Assembly: GCA_039807745.1 (NCBI GenBank)
Contig: JBDHRV010000023.1
Location: 1 to 30,764, forward strand
Source of the DNA: JAEUMW01 sp039807745
Lineage (GTDB): Bacteria > Pseudomonadota > Gammaproteobacteria > Burkholderiales > JAEUMW01
Direction: 5' to 3'
Length of the DNA: 30,764 bases
Position 1 is the stretch's first letter; each line of letters starts with the position of its first letter. Positions 8,044-15,878 of this stretch are shown piece after piece. The position numbers were made by a program, and so were the translations under genes. The notes below the pieces were generated by a model, which made no database searches, was not told where the DNA came from, and saw nothing but the letters and a program-made list of their open reading frames with translations.

Positions 8044-8391
8044 CGTTGTTCTCCTTGCGTGGACTGGTTGGTGCGAAAAAACGGGCGGAGTCTATCACTA
8101 AGCGATGGCGAAGGCACTCAGCGCTCGACGGTGAATGGCCATGGCATTTTTCGGCGAACGCACCGCACAGCCGACCTCAACCCAGCGGTCAGTCACTCTC
8201 CCGCGGCGCGCTCAGTGCCGACGCGCGCTTTCGAACGCAGGGACCGCGAGTACGGCCGACGGCATTTGCAGTGAGCCGAACAGGGCTGGCGGACGATCTA
8301 CGCGCCGGCGCGCTGACCGCGCTCTGGCGACGGCTACACGGGGCGAGCCGGGGGGCGTGCGCCGCCCAGCGCTTCGAACATCCCCCCGGTA
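8044..8391. other. 348-base stretch without a supported gene
   Basis: It contains the leader of the MscS gene on the minus strand, including its AAGGAGA ribosome binding site next to the start codon and a run of six T residues on that strand. The rest is GC-rich sequence up to the stop of the PLD-like gene. Open frames crossing it have Arg/Ala-rich translations without domain motifs, and I regard them as spurious. GC-rich arms near 8350-8370 could form a weak hairpin at the end of the PLD-like gene, but there is no T tract. Confidence 0.5.
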
Positions 8392-9987
8392 TCAGGAGTA
8401 GATGCGGAAAAGGCGCTGAATCTGGTCGAACTCGTGGAGATACGCCTGCGCCACCTCACGATTCGTGGCCACGACGGTAATGTCGTGCGAGAACACCGAG
8501 GTGTTGTACCAGTTGAAGCTGCCCTCGATGACCGTTGCCTCGTCGACGATGCAGTACTTCGAATGCACGGGCGAATACGGTACCGCGTGATCTGCCTGCC
8601 CGTAGACCAACCCCACGGGAATGCCGGCTGACTTCAGTCGCTGCACGGCCGGCAGCAAGGGTCGATTGAGCTCCTCTTCCATGGTTCGTTCGATGCCTAT
8701 CCGACCCTGTCGCGCCAGATGTCCGTTGAGCAGGATGTGCACATGGACACCGCGGTGCTTCGCGTGCAGCAGCGCATCCACCACGCTGTCCCCGTGCTCG
8801 CCCAGGAGGTTGCCGATCAGGAACAGGCAAAGTTTGATCGACTGCCTTGCCCGATGGATCTCCGACAGGATGGCGTGGTGCGGGCGGTAGTACTTGCCGT
8901 CGGCGAGCGTGTGTCGGCCAAACGTGTAAAGCAGGTTGAAATGGCTGAGCGGATCGATGCGGTACTTCTGAATGACGCCGCCCCGTTCGCTCTGGAACAC
9001 GTTGTCCAGCAATCGGCAGACACCCTTCGAATGAAACGTCATCCCCGATTCCCAGTTTGCCCACCAGCGGTCGAAGGTGATGTTGAAAGATCCGAGAATG
9101 CAGTCCTCATCGTTGAAGATGATGAACTTCGTGTGCATGTCCGGATCGACCTCGATCAGGTGATGGTGCGGGGTGCAGAACACGCCCAGCAGCTCGATCC
9201 CGGCGCGCTTCAACCGCGCGTAGTTCGGGCTGTTGGTGAGCGTCATCTTCCGCCAGTCGACGATGCACTGGACCCAGACGCCGTTCTCGCTGGCGTGAAC
9301 CAGGTGGCGCGTGAAGTCGCTGTCGTCTATGCAGTCCACGCTCACCTTGATGGTGCAGAACCGTCCGGGATGCTCCCGCTTGCTTCGGATGACCTTGTCG
9401 ATGTGATCGTGGATGTAGCGCTTGGGATGATAGGGATGATACTGCTGTCCCTTGGTGAACTTAGGCGTCAGCCGCAACGACTCGAAGTGGTGGTTGTACC
9501 AGTCGACGTCCCGCTGGAGGTCCCCGCCGTTCGCCTCGTACGTCCGGTAGCCGTTGCCAGTCGCACCATGCGAGGAGAGCCGCCGGTACTGCGGATTCCC
9601 GTCCTTCAGCTGCGGCTCTTCCATGAAGATGTATTCGATCTGCGAAGGAATCGATTCCTCGTCCCGGTGCACGATGAACGAGAACTTCACGCACTTGATG
9701 TGACCGAAGGTGCTCGAGAAGGGGTGCACGAAGAAATCCCGCGTCCGCCGCCTGTGATGGTTCCACTCGACATCGTAGGCGTCCGTGTCGACGATGAACG
9801 TCTCGCAGATGCCGTGTTCGCGGTAGACCTTGAGGACCACCTTCAGATTGGCCTGGATGCCGAAAGCGACATCGAAGGTGATCTTGCCCCAGCGCAGGGA
9901 GAACTTCTCGCCGAAGTCGTTGGCACGCGAGAAAAACGTGCCAAGATTCCCATCGACGGGTACTGCATAGGATTCTGCTGTCTTCAT
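8392..9987 (-). CDS. Phospholipase D-like protein with two HKD motifs
   Basis: A 531-residue protein of the PLD superfamily, whose members break or transfer phosphodiester bonds in lipids or nucleic acids through a covalent phospho-histidine. Two active-site motifs are visible: H285-x-K287 in MHTKFIIFND with GSFN at 299-302, and H475-x-K477 in VHSKYCIVDE with GSFNW at 489-493. Residues 1-150 form an N-terminal region that I do not recognise. No signal peptide is seen. I chose the ATG at 9987 because the domain-like sequence begins there; the ribosome binding site is poor, and a TTG at 10053 or ATG at 10035 in the same frame are alternatives. It lies directly downstream of the CBM21-EEP gene (gap about 90 bases) and is probably co-transcribed with it. 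Possible products include a phospholipase, a nuclease, or a cardiolipin-synthase-like enzyme lacking membrane helices. Confidence 0.8.
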   Translation of the reverse strand: MKTAESYAVPVDGNLGTFFSRANDFGEKFSLRWGKITFDVAFGIQANLKVVLKVYREHGICETFIVDTDAYDVEWNHHRRRTRDFFVHPFSSTFGHIKCVKFSFIVHRDEESIPSQIEYIFMEEPQLKDGNPQYRRLSSHGATGNGYRTYEANGGDLQRDVDWYNHHFESLRLTPKFTKGQQYHPYHPKRYIHDHIDKVIRSKREHPGRFCTIKVSVDCIDDSDFTRHLVHASENGVWVQCIVDWRKMTLTNSPNYARLKRAGIELLGVFCTPHHHLIEVDPDMHTKFIIFNDEDCILGSFNITFDRWWANWESGMTFHSKGVCRLLDNVFQSERGGVIQKYRIDPLSHFNLLYTFGRHTLADGKYYRPHHAILSEIHRARQSIKLCLFLIGNLLGEHGDSVVDALLHAKHRGVHVHILLNGHLARQGRIGIERTMEEELNRPLLPAVQRLKSAGIPVGLVYGQADHAVPYSPVHSKYCIVDEATVIEGSFNWYNTSVFSHDITVVATNREVAQAYLHEFDQIQRLFRIYS

Positions 9988-10074
9988 GTGCCGACCGATA
10001 TGCCCCACTGCCTGCTGGGGTCTGCGCGGCAGCATTGGCGCTGCCGCACTCAATAGTTTGTCGGTGTCCCGTCT

Positions 10075-11580
10075 TCACTTCGGCTCGAAGCTCATCAGAT
10101 AGCCGATGTGATCGGACACTCTCCCATAGTCCTGCTCGGTGAAAACCTCGCGGCCCCCGGTAACCGCGAGCTCGCTCGACTTCCGCAGGAACACGTAATC
10201 GATGCGATGATCGTTGTCAAGATGACGGTGCCAGTGCGCCTGCCTCTCGTTGCAGATCTTCCCGAAGATCTGCGGTGAGTTCACGGCGAGATACTGGTCA
10301 TCATACTCGTTCGAGTTGACCACGAGCTGGTAACCCTTCGAGCCTGCCTTGATGTTGAAATCGCCGCAGAGCATCGTCGCCCGCACCTCGTCGACGTGCT
10401 CATTCCCCGCCCACTGCCGCAGTGCCTCGAACTGCTCGGGAAATCCGTCGTCCCACCAGCTCAGGTGCGACGAGAAGACATTGACGAGTCCCAGGTGCGG
10501 AACCCTGATCTGCGCCATCACGACTTTTCGGGCGTGAATGTCGTACGGATCGCGACTTCTCGATACGTACCGTCCTTCATGCCTGACAATCGGGTGCCGG
10601 CTCAGGATCGCAACACCCTCCCGATAACGATCGAAGCCGAGATGCGACCAGTCGGTGACCAGATGATAAGGCGACGTGAGCCGCTCGTTGATGATTCTTG
10701 CCGCATTCGACTGCCAGTCTCCCTGCCCGTTGTTCCAGAGCTCGGCCACCTCCTGCAGGCAGACGACGTCCACGTCCAGCTCGTTGATCGCGCGTGCGAT
10801 CTGCGACAGCTTGCGGTCCTGGTTCTCTTCCTGGTAGCAGTGCAGATTCAGGATCAGCACGCGGACCAGCGCGTGGTAGATCGAGTAGCTCCTGCCGAAG
10901 TTGTCATCCCAGAAGACCCCTTTCTTGGTGTCGCAGGTAATCCGGTACTGGATGCGGCGGGAGTGGTCTACGTTCAGCGCGCCGTCCCAGACCTGGATTC
11001 CGTAGTGATTCGGGTTTCTGGCGTTGCTCCGAAGACCGGTATCCCAGAAGTTCCGCCGGAAGCGGCACTGCGTGCTCTGGGAGGTGCGCCAGTTGTCGTT
11101 CGTCCAGGTGAGCTGGACCCGTTCCGGTTCCAGATGCCGCTGGACCGCGACCACGACGGGGAAAGCCGTTTGCCCATCGGTCACCTCGTTTTCGAAGCGG
11201 ACGTTGAGCACGGGTATGTCCTGCGTGACCCGAATCCCGGAATCGGCCTGGACGGAATAGTTGTGACCGTGATTGTTGTCCCAGTATTCCTTGCCCGCCA
11301 CGCGATAGCGCAATGCAAACCGCACGTTTCCGGGAAGCGGCTTGCTCGAGATAAGGGTAAAGGTCTTCCTCGCGACCCAGTATTCCTTCTCGCGATCCAC
11401 GCTGCTGTGATAGCGCGCGCGCAGCGTGTGCCAGACGCCGTCTTCGCCGGCCCACTTGACATCGACGCTCTTCTGGTACGCGATATTCTCGACGAGCAGC
11501 GCCACCGACAGCCTCTGGTGCACCACCGTGGTCTGCCGGGTGATCACGTTTTCCACACAAAGAAGCTTGATTTTTTCCAT
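10075..11580 (-). CDS. Two CBM21-like modules fused to an EEP-family phosphodiesterase
   Basis: A 501-residue protein in three parts. Residues about 10-112 and 122-235 each look like a CBM21/CBM53 starch- or glycogen-binding module: both have a VxWxx...W core and end in the family signature, WDNNHGHNYS (100-109) and WDDNFGRSYS (224-233). Residues about 240-499 form an endonuclease/exonuclease/phosphatase domain with the expected sites: N245 in LNLH, E277 in CLQEV, H372 in SSHLSWW, D407/N409 in GDFN, D461 in RIDYVF and D490/H491 in SDHIGYL. It should hydrolyse a phosphodiester or phosphomonoester in DNA, RNA, lipid or sugar phosphate; the carbohydrate modules suggest targeting to a glycan surface. 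No signal peptide is seen. I start at the ATG at 11580, since the residues upstream of it do not resemble the module; its ribosome binding site is weak. The gene precedes the PLD-like gene on the same strand. Confidence 0.8.
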   Translation of the reverse strand: MEKIKLLCVENVITRQTTVVHQRLSVALLVENIAYQKSVDVKWAGEDGVWHTLRARYHSSVDREKEYWVARKTFTLISSKPLPGNVRFALRYRVAGKEYWDNNHGHNYSVQADSGIRVTQDIPVLNVRFENEVTDGQTAFPVVVAVQRHLEPERVQLTWTNDNWRTSQSTQCRFRRNFWDTGLRSNARNPNHYGIQVWDGALNVDHSRRIQYRITCDTKKGVFWDDNFGRSYSIYHALVRVLILNLHCYQEENQDRKLSQIARAINELDVDVVCLQEVAELWNNGQGDWQSNAARIINERLTSPYHLVTDWSHLGFDRYREGVAILSRHPIVRHEGRYVSRSRDPYDIHARKVVMAQIRVPHLGLVNVFSSHLSWWDDGFPEQFEALRQWAGNEHVDEVRATMLCGDFNIKAGSKGYQLVVNSNEYDDQYLAVNSPQIFGKICNERQAHWHRHLDNDHRIDYVFLRKSSELAVTGGREVFTEQDYGRVSDHIGYLMSFEPK

Positions 11581-11765
11581 GGGTCCGCGCCGCCGCTTAT
11601 TTCGCTTTTTCTCGAAGCCCGAGGAAGCGCAATTTACCGTCGGCGAGCGATCTGTCAAGCCGCAACGAAGCTTGCGCGCATTCCCCGACAACGGAAACAA
11701 TGCAGGACAACGCCGGGGATCCGCCCTCGGCTCGCCTGACGATTTGTCTGCACCAAGGATCCATC

Positions 11766-12548
11766 ATGACTGCCACCTACGAAGATATTCTGTACGACAT
11801 CACCGACGGTGTCGCCACCATCACCATCAATCGCCCGGACAAGTACAACGCGTTCCGCGCCCAGACCTGCGAGGAGCTGATCGACGCTTTCCAGCGCGCG
11901 GGCTGGGATCGCACGGTCGGCGTCATCGTTCTCACGGGGGCGGGCGATCGCGCCTTCTGCACCGGAGGGGACCAGTCGGCGCATGCCGGCCATTATGACG
12001 GACGCGGCGTGATCGGTCTGCCGCTGGAGGAACTGCAGGCGGTGATCCGCGATGTGCCGAAACCGGTCATCGCCAAGGTTCGCGGCTACGCCATCGGCGG
12101 CGGACATGTGCTGGCCCTGCTGTGCGACCTCACGCTCGCCGCGCAATCGGCCCGCTTCGGCCAGGTCGGGCCGAAGGTCGGTTCGGTCGACCCCGGTTTT
12201 GGCACCGCCTACATGGCGCGCGTGATCGGCGAGAAGCGCGCGCGCGAGGTCTGGTACCTATGCCGGCAGTATTCAGCGGCCGAAGCGGTGCAGATGGGGC
12301 TCGCGAACAAGGCCGTGCCCGACGCCGAGCTGGACGCCGAGGTCGCACGCTGGTGCGCCGAGATCCTGGAGAAGAGTCCGACCGCACTCGCGCTCGCCAA
12401 GCGCTCGTTCAATGCCGACAGCGCGCACATCGCGGGGATATCGGCGCTCGGGTTGCAGGCGGTCGGCCTGTTCTACGGCACGGAGGAATCGAAGGAGGGC
12501 GTGCGCGCCTTCCAGGAAAAGCGCAAACCGAGGTTCCGGAAGACTTGA
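11766..12548 (+). CDS. badI: 2-ketocyclohexanecarboxyl-CoA hydrolase (BadI-like, crotonase superfamily)
   Basis: A 260-residue crotonase-fold enzyme. Its sequence follows Rhodopseudomonas palustris BadI, as I remember it, along nearly the whole length. Shared stretches include TINRPDKYNAFR near residue 20, GDRAFCTGGDQS, YDGRGVIGLP, IRDVPKPVIA, YAIGGGHVLA, GQVGPKVGSVDPG, SPTALALAKRSFN and the C-terminus GVRAFQEKRKPRFRK. BadI opens the ring of 2-ketocyclohexanecarboxyl-CoA to pimelyl-CoA in the degradation of cyclohexanecarboxylate and benzoate. The main alternative, naphthoate synthase MenB, shares the fold but usually lacks the GGDQS...YDGRG pattern. The ATG at 11766 has AAGGA 6 bases upstream. 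No other bad/ali gene is adjacent except a possible acyl-CoA ligase near 19 kb. Confidence 0.8.
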   Translation: MTATYEDILYDITDGVATITINRPDKYNAFRAQTCEELIDAFQRAGWDRTVGVIVLTGAGDRAFCTGGDQSAHAGHYDGRGVIGLPLEELQAVIRDVPKPVIAKVRGYAIGGGHVLALLCDLTLAAQSARFGQVGPKVGSVDPGFGTAYMARVIGEKRAREVWYLCRQYSAAEAVQMGLANKAVPDAELDAEVARWCAEILEKSPTALALAKRSFNADSAHIAGISALGLQAVGLFYGTEESKEGVRAFQEKRKPRFRKT

Positions 12549-12672
12549 GCGGGTCTGCCGAGCGGGAGCCTGCCCCGTTTCCGAGACCCAGTCCCTTGGG
12601 AGAACGCGGTTGCATGTGCTAGTGTGAAAGTAGGGAGTCTCCGCCACAGAACAAGCGAAAAAGGAGGATGCG

Positions 12673-13020
12673 ATGAAAGCGATCTTGTTGCTTACTGCCA
12701 GCGGCCCGATGGTCATTCTGACCTCGTATGACACAGCGACGGCTCAGGGCCTGTTGAAGAAGCTCGAAGCGAAGGGAATCTCGAAGTTCATCGCCCATGA
12801 GATCCCGCTCGAGGCCGCAAAAAAGCGGTATGGCGGTCATTTCACGATCGTGCAGCAGGATCTGCACGAAAGCGACGATCTTCGCGTGCTGGACTACAGC
12901 GGCGAGCGGGTCTTCTCCCTGTTCAGTTTCGATGAGCTGGGACCGGGGATCCGCTATGAGGCTGGCAAGACGATAGCGGAGCCGCCTGCGCGCGTGCAGA
13001 CGGCGCAAGACCTGCAATAG
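12673..13020 (+). CDS. Small conserved hypothetical protein
   Basis: A 115-residue soluble protein without signal peptide or membrane segment. A strong ribosome binding site (AAAAAGGAGGA) lies 4-5 bases before the ATG, which strongly supports a real gene. Predicted pattern: a beta strand with AILLLTASGPMVILTSY, a helix (GLLKKLEAKGISKFIAHEIPL), then RYGGHFTIVQQDLHESDDLRVLDYSGERVFSLFSF, ending in a disordered tail. I recall similar small proteins in other Proteobacteria but know no function for them. It follows badI after 124 bases on the same strand, and its stop is 7 bases from the stop of the convergent CHASE2 gene. Confidence 0.7.
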   Translation: MKAILLLTASGPMVILTSYDTATAQGLLKKLEAKGISKFIAHEIPLEAAKKRYGGHFTIVQQDLHESDDLRVLDYSGERVFSLFSFDELGPGIRYEAGKTIAEPPARVQTAQDLQ

Positions 13021-13027
13021 CCGCACT

Positions 13028-15874
13028 TCAGGTCACCGGCAACGGGAGCGCGTCCCCGCGCTCCAACAGCCTGGTCATCTCCCACGCCGGCAGCGGCCGG
13101 CTGAGGGCGAATCCCTGTGCGGCGTCGCAGCCGCGTCGGCGCAGGAACTCGAGTTGCGCGAGCGTCTCGACGCCTTCTGCCACCACCGCCAGACCGAGAC
13201 TGCGCGCCAGCGCGATGATCGCTTCGGTGATGGCCGCGTCCTGTGGGGAGGTCGTGACGTGGCTCACGAACCCATGGTCGATCTTGAGCTCGGCCACCGG
13301 AAACTGCTTCAGATATCGCAGCGCCGAGTAATCGACGCCGAAGTCGTCGATCGAGACGGCCACCCCCCGCTCCTGCAAGCGTCTCATCACCGCGGCAGTC
13401 CGCTCGAGGTCGCTCGCGAGCATGCTCTCCGTGATCTCGAGCTTGAGATCCAGGGGTGAGATTCCGCTGCCGTCGAGCGCTCCGGCGACCGTCGCCTCGA
13501 ATCCCGCGTGTGCGAACTGGCGCGGCGAAACATTGACCGACACCGGCAGCGGCGGCAGTCCGGCGCTGCGCCATGCGCGCAGCTGGCCGCAGGCCTCCAG
13601 CAGGACCCAGCTCCCGACGCCGATGATGAGTCCGCTGTCCTCCGCCAGGCCGATGAATCGCGCCGGTCCGAGCAGCCCGGCAGTCGGATGGCGCCAGCGC
13701 AGGAGCGCCTCGGCGCCGAACAGCTTGCCGTCGGCAAGGCGCACCTGCGGCTGGTACATGAGCTCGAACTCGTGACGGTCGATGGCCTCGCGCAGGGCGC
13801 GCTCGAGCGCGAGCCGCTCGGCCGCGGCTTCATCCATCTCCGAATCGAAGAACCGCACCGTGTCGCGCCCCGCGGATTTGGCCCGGTACATCGCGGCATC
13901 GGCCCGCCGCAGCAGCGTGTCCGCGGCCTCGCCGTCCGCCGGGAAAAGCGCGCCACCGATGCTGGCGCTGATGACGAGCGCTTCGCGCCCGAGGGCGAGC
14001 GGGTCGCGCAGAGCCGCCGCGATCTTGTGCGCGACCGCCTCGGCCGCCGCGCGATCGCTCGCGTGGTCGAGCACAACCACGAACTCGTCGCCGCCCCACC
14101 GTGCCACCGTGTCGCCGTCGCGCACCGCGGAGCGCAGACGTTTCGCCACCTGCTGCAGCAGCACATCGCCTTCGCTGTGGCCGAGACTGTCGTTCACGTG
14201 CTTGAAGCGGTCGAGATCGATGAAGAGAACGGCGACACAAGCACCCGAACGGCGCGCGTGTGCGAACGCCTGCACCAGCCGATCGCGCAACAGGACCCGG
14301 TTCGGCAAGCCGGTGAGCGCATCGTGGGTGGCCTGATACTCGATTCGCTCCGTCATCGCGGCGATGTCGCTCATGTCGGTGACAGCGAGCACCGCTCCGT
14401 CGATCGCACCGCACGCGTTGCGCACCGGCCGGCCGCTCACGCGTACCGTGCGGGTCTCGCCGGTGCGGACCGTGAGCCGCCCGCGCAGACCGGAACCGAC
14501 CTGCTCGTGCAGCCCCGGCACGAACACCTCGTGCGCCAGCCGGCGCAGGCGGCCGTGCTCGTCCTCCAGGCTGAACACCTCCTCCAGCGCGCTCCCGTCC
14601 GCCTGCGCCGCGCTCATACCTGTCAGCGCTTCGGCCGCCGGGTTCAGGTAGGCCACACGCCCCGTCCGGTCGGTCGCGATCACCGCATCCCCGATCGCCT
14701 GCAGGGTGGCGTTCAACTCTTCCCGCTCGCGCGCCAGTTCCACCGCGGTCGATCGCAGCTGCAGCCAGCTCCAGAGCGGATAGGACAGCAGGGCCCCGAC
14801 AAAAGCGGCGGCAGGCGGAAACCAGACGTTTGCCAGGCGCAGCAACGCGCCAGCGAGCAGCAACGCGCCGAGCGCGCAGGCCACGGCCATCACCGCCGGC
14901 ACGAGCGAGGTCCGCACGCGCCAGGTCACGAGCAGCGGCAGCACGGCAAGGAGCATCGACAGCACGAGCGTGATGGGCATCGGCAGGCGCTCGATCAGGC
15001 GCTGCTGCAAGAGCGCATTGACGACATGGGCGTTGAACTCGACGCCGGACATGGGCGCGCCGCCACGCGCCACCGGCGTCGGCAAGGAGTCCTGCACGCC
15101 GGCCGCCGTGACGCCGACCAGCACGAGCTTGTTGCGCAAGGATTCCGCAAGCGCCTGATCCCGTAACACTTCGACGTAGGAGAACGTCGCGAACTGCCCG
15201 TCGGCGAACGGCACCAGAGCGCGATAGTCGCGCAGCCACCGCCCGCCGCGGCTCGGCGGTGCGTCCGGCCGGCGCTCGCCGGGTAACTCCCCAGGCGCGC
15301 GCGCACCGGCTTCCAGCAGTGCAAGAGCAAGATGCGACCACGTTGCTTCGAGCAGCCCCGCCTTCAGGTAGGCACTGCGCGCAACGCCGTCAGGATCGAG
15401 CTCGGCGTCGACATGTCCGTGCGCAGCCTGTGCCGCCAGCACCGGCACGGACATCCTTGCGCGCAGCACGCCTGCGCCGGGATCGACATCGGGGAATACC
15501 GGCAGCACCACCGGGCCGAAGCGCGCGATCGCGTCCGCCAGACGCTGGTCGTCGTCGGCGTCGCCCGGTTCGGCGAAAATGATCTGCAGGGCGACCGCGC
15601 GCGCCCCCGCCGCCCGCAGGCGATCGAGCAGATCCGCATGCCGGGCCCGGGGCCACGGCCAGCGGCCCAGCGCCTGCAGGCTGCGCTCGTCGATCTCCAC
15701 CAGTGCGATGTCGGCGCTCGGCGGCGGCCGGTCGACCACGAGCAGCGCGTCGTACAGCACGAGATCGATCCGATGCAGCGCGCCGCTCGCCGCCAGCGCG
15801 AGCGTCAGTATGGCGAGCAGCGCGGGCGGCACCAGACGGCGCCGCCACGGCACCGGGGTCGAGGTTTGGGTCAC
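13028..15874 (-). CDS. CHASE2-PAS-GGDEF-EAL cyclic-di-GMP signalling protein
   Basis: A 948-residue inner-membrane protein combining a diguanylate cyclase and a c-di-GMP phosphodiesterase. Order: membrane helix (about 14-32); periplasmic CHASE2 sensor (about 35-290, with DIALVEIDERSLQALGRWPW); three helices (about 298-368); PAS (about 385-505); GGDEF (about 515-675); EAL (about 685-940). The cyclase site is intact (WGGDEF, residues 593-598), and an inhibitory RxxD site (R585-D588) lies five residues before it. The EAL domain keeps AEALLRW (721-727), SVNVSPRQF, LEITESML, DDFG (843-846), KIDHGF and AEGVET, so it is probably active. The start is a GTG at 15874, four bases after the stop of the LysM-FecR gene, so the two are almost certainly one operon. 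Which activity dominates cannot be read from sequence. Confidence 0.93.
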   Translation of the reverse strand: MTQTSTPVPWRRRLVPPALLAILTLALAASGALHRIDLVLYDALLVVDRPPPSADIALVEIDERSLQALGRWPWPRARHADLLDRLRAAGARAVALQIIFAEPGDADDDQRLADAIARFGPVVLPVFPDVDPGAGVLRARMSVPVLAAQAAHGHVDAELDPDGVARSAYLKAGLLEATWSHLALALLEAGARAPGELPGERRPDAPPSRGGRWLRDYRALVPFADGQFATFSYVEVLRDQALAESLRNKLVLVGVTAAGVQDSLPTPVARGGAPMSGVEFNAHVVNALLQQRLIERLPMPITLVLSMLLAVLPLLVTWRVRTSLVPAVMAVACALGALLLAGALLRLANVWFPPAAAFVGALLSYPLWSWLQLRSTAVELAREREELNATLQAIGDAVIATDRTGRVAYLNPAAEALTGMSAAQADGSALEEVFSLEDEHGRLRRLAHEVFVPGLHEQVGSGLRGRLTVRTGETRTVRVSGRPVRNACGAIDGAVLAVTDMSDIAAMTERIEYQATHDALTGLPNRVLLRDRLVQAFAHARRSGACVAVLFIDLDRFKHVNDSLGHSEGDVLLQQVAKRLRSAVRDGDTVARWGGDEFVVVLDHASDRAAAEAVAHKIAAALRDPLALGREALVISASIGGALFPADGEAADTLLRRADAAMYRAKSAGRDTVRFFDSEMDEAAAERLALERALREAIDRHEFELMYQPQVRLADGKLFGAEALLRWRHPTAGLLGPARFIGLAEDSGLIIGVGSWVLLEACGQLRAWRSAGLPPLPVSVNVSPRQFAHAGFEATVAGALDGSGISPLDLKLEITESMLASDLERTAAVMRRLQERGVAVSIDDFGVDYSALRYLKQFPVAELKIDHGFVSHVTTSPQDAAITEAIIALARSLGLAVVAEGVETLAQLEFLRRRGCDAAQGFALSRPLPAWEMTRLLERGDALPLPVT

Positions 15875-15878
15875 GCGC

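Noticed and set aside
8046..8480. A possible plus-strand gene between the MscS and PLD-like genes
   Set aside because: It overlaps the MscS start region and the PLD 3' end, has a random-looking Arg/Ser composition and lacks a ribosome binding site.
8719..10056. A 445-codon plus-strand open frame opposite the PLD-like gene
   Set aside because: It is the antisense shadow of a gene with two clear HKD motifs. Its translation is Val/Arg/Asp-rich without domain patterns or a ribosome binding site.
10396..11739. A 447-codon plus-strand open frame opposite the CBM21-EEP gene
   Set aside because: Antisense to a gene with a full EEP catalytic set; the translation shows only the low-complexity look of a reversed GC-rich frame.
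11700..11765. An earlier start for badI at 11700
   Set aside because: The upstream residues do not belong to the crotonase fold, and the ATG at 11766 has AAGGA at ideal spacing and matches the usual BadI start.
13508..15166. A 552-codon plus-strand open frame opposite the CHASE2-GGDEF-EAL gene
   Set aside because: The minus-strand frame has intact GGDEF and EAL motifs. The opposite frame is Arg/Gln/His-rich noise typical of high-GC antisense.
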